DNA from: CAUZWH01 sp965224275
GTDB taxonomy: Bacteria; Pseudomonadota; Alphaproteobacteria; SHVV01
Reading direction: 5' to 3'
Assembly: GCA_965224275.1 (NCBI GenBank)
Contig: CBDCYR010000015.1
Location: 186,001 to 250,000 of the forward strand
Length of the DNA stretch: 64,000 bases
Below are positions 63,402-64,000 of the stretch, in pieces (the stretch's first letter is position 1; every line of letters begins with the position of its first letter). The notes under the pieces were generated by a model. It was not told where the DNA came from. It worked only from the letters and a program-made list of their open reading frames with translations, and made no database searches. The translations under genes and the position numbers were made by a program.

Positions 63402-64000
63402 ATGAAAACGCCAGGCAAGTTCGGGATCGGCCAGCCGGTCCCGCGCAAGGAAGACCATCGGCTGGTTACCGGTCGCGGGGCTTACACCGGCGATCTCAAT
63501 CTTTCCGGCCAGCTGCATGCGGCCGTCGTGCGCTCACCGCACGCCCACGCCGATCTCGGCGCCATCGACGCCTCATTGGCACTGGCGGGAACTGGTGTTG
63601 TCGCGGTGCTGACCGGCGCCGACGTCGCCGCCGACGGCCTCGGCCATCTCCCGTGCCTCGCTGATACCTTCGATCCGACCGGTGAAATGCGCGACTACAT
63701 TCTTGGACCCAACGCAAAGATCCCGCCGCGGCCGCTGCTGGCGCGGGAGCGGGTTCGTTTTGTCGGCGATCCCCTCGCCCTCGTGATCGCCGAAACCGCA
63801 GACCAGGCCCGCGACGCTGCCGATCTCGTGGCGGTGTCCTACGCGCCCAGAGCCGCCGCCGTGGGAACCGGTCACGCGGATCAGCCAGGCGTGGCGCAGA
63901 TCTGGGACGATTGGCCCGCCAACGTCGCCTTCACCTTCGAAACCGGTGATCGCGCCGCAACCGACGCAGCGTTCGACGCCGCCCATCGTGTCGTGTCGAT
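63402..64000 (+). CDS. Xanthine dehydrogenase-family molybdopterin-binding subunit (5' part)
   Basis: The N-terminal part of a large molybdenum hydroxylase subunit of the CoxL/XDH type. Visible are FGIGQPVPRKEDHRLVTGRG, YTGDLNLSGQLHAAVVRSPHAHA and ERVRFVGDPLALVIAE. ATG 63402 is the start. The frame is open to the end of the window. The substrate (CO, purine, aldehyde or aromatic acid) cannot be told from this part. Confidence 0.88.
   Translation, partial: MKTPGKFGIGQPVPRKEDHRLVTGRGAYTGDLNLSGQLHAAVVRSPHAHADLGAIDASLALAGTGVVAVLTGADVAADGLGHLPCLADTFDPTGEMRDYILGPNAKIPPRPLLARERVRFVGDPLALVIAETADQARDAADLVAVSYAPRAAAVGTGHADQPGVAQIWDDWPANVAFTFETGDRAATDAAFDAAHRVVS

Noticed and set aside
1..64000. CRISPR arrays, tRNA and rRNA genes
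   Set aside because: No regularly spaced direct repeats with unique spacers and no cloverleaf or rRNA segments were recognised by eye; a tRNA or covariance search would be the proper test.

Overview
The window looks like chromosomal DNA of an alphaproteobacterium, most likely Rhodospirillales-like. The backbone order pdhB-pdhC-lpd-lipA-ratA, pncC-pgpA-ispDF, dusB-ntrBC-ntrYX-trkA-trkH, hfq-hflX and mazG is typical of that group, and the cell-envelope/DNA cluster (mltB-rlpA-dacC-tmk-holB-metG-tatD-MBL) also fits. These are assignments from recognised protein motifs and gene order; no database search was run.

Layout. 1-5.3 kb: the end of the pyruvate dehydrogenase operon, lipoate synthase and a ubiquinone-binding START-family protein. 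5.3-15 kb: an accessory block that interrupts the usual ratA/pncC neighbourhood. It holds a DsbD-like protein, a redoxin, an integrase remnant, three IS5-family (IS1031-type) copies, a PEP-CTERM protein cut by one of them, a tyrosine recombinase plus IS91-type transposase, and a guanidino-group-modifying enzyme. 15.3-29 kb: pncC, pgpA, ispDF, dusB, the two nitrogen-responsive two-component systems and potassium uptake. 29-35 kb: hfq, hflX, an orphan groES, an SDR, mazG, a Crp/Fnr regulator and two decayed genes. 35-46 kb: the conserved minus-strand cluster from mltB down to an MBL hydrolase, and an ECF sigma/anti-sigma pair. 46-64 kb: accessory metabolism. This includes a 2-methylfumaryl-CoA isomerase-like gene, a fourth IS copy, a broken LysR gene, a cassette of membrane nucleotidyltransferase, acetyltransferase and cysteine hydrolase, the URC uracil-degradation genes with upp, an amidohydrolase, a subtilase, a Rieske oxygenase, an ABC binding protein and the start of a molybdenum hydroxylase.

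The dominant signal is mobile DNA with a preference for short TA-containing targets. A 187-297 bp MITE-like palindrome occurs five times plus one relic, always bounded by CTAG. In three cases the TAG of that CTAG is the stop codon of the host gene. At 52.9-55.3 kb this element, an IS630 and an IS481 are nested at one CTAG, and they push apart upp and URC4, which would otherwise be about 33 bp apart. The IS481 transposase takes its own stop codon from the CTAG duplication.

Six genes (dsbD-like, ntrB, ntrX, a class IV aminotransferase, a LysR regulator and an unknown protein) carry apparent single-base frameshifts. These may be sequencing errors or real decay; raw reads would decide. No tRNA, rRNA or CRISPR array was seen.
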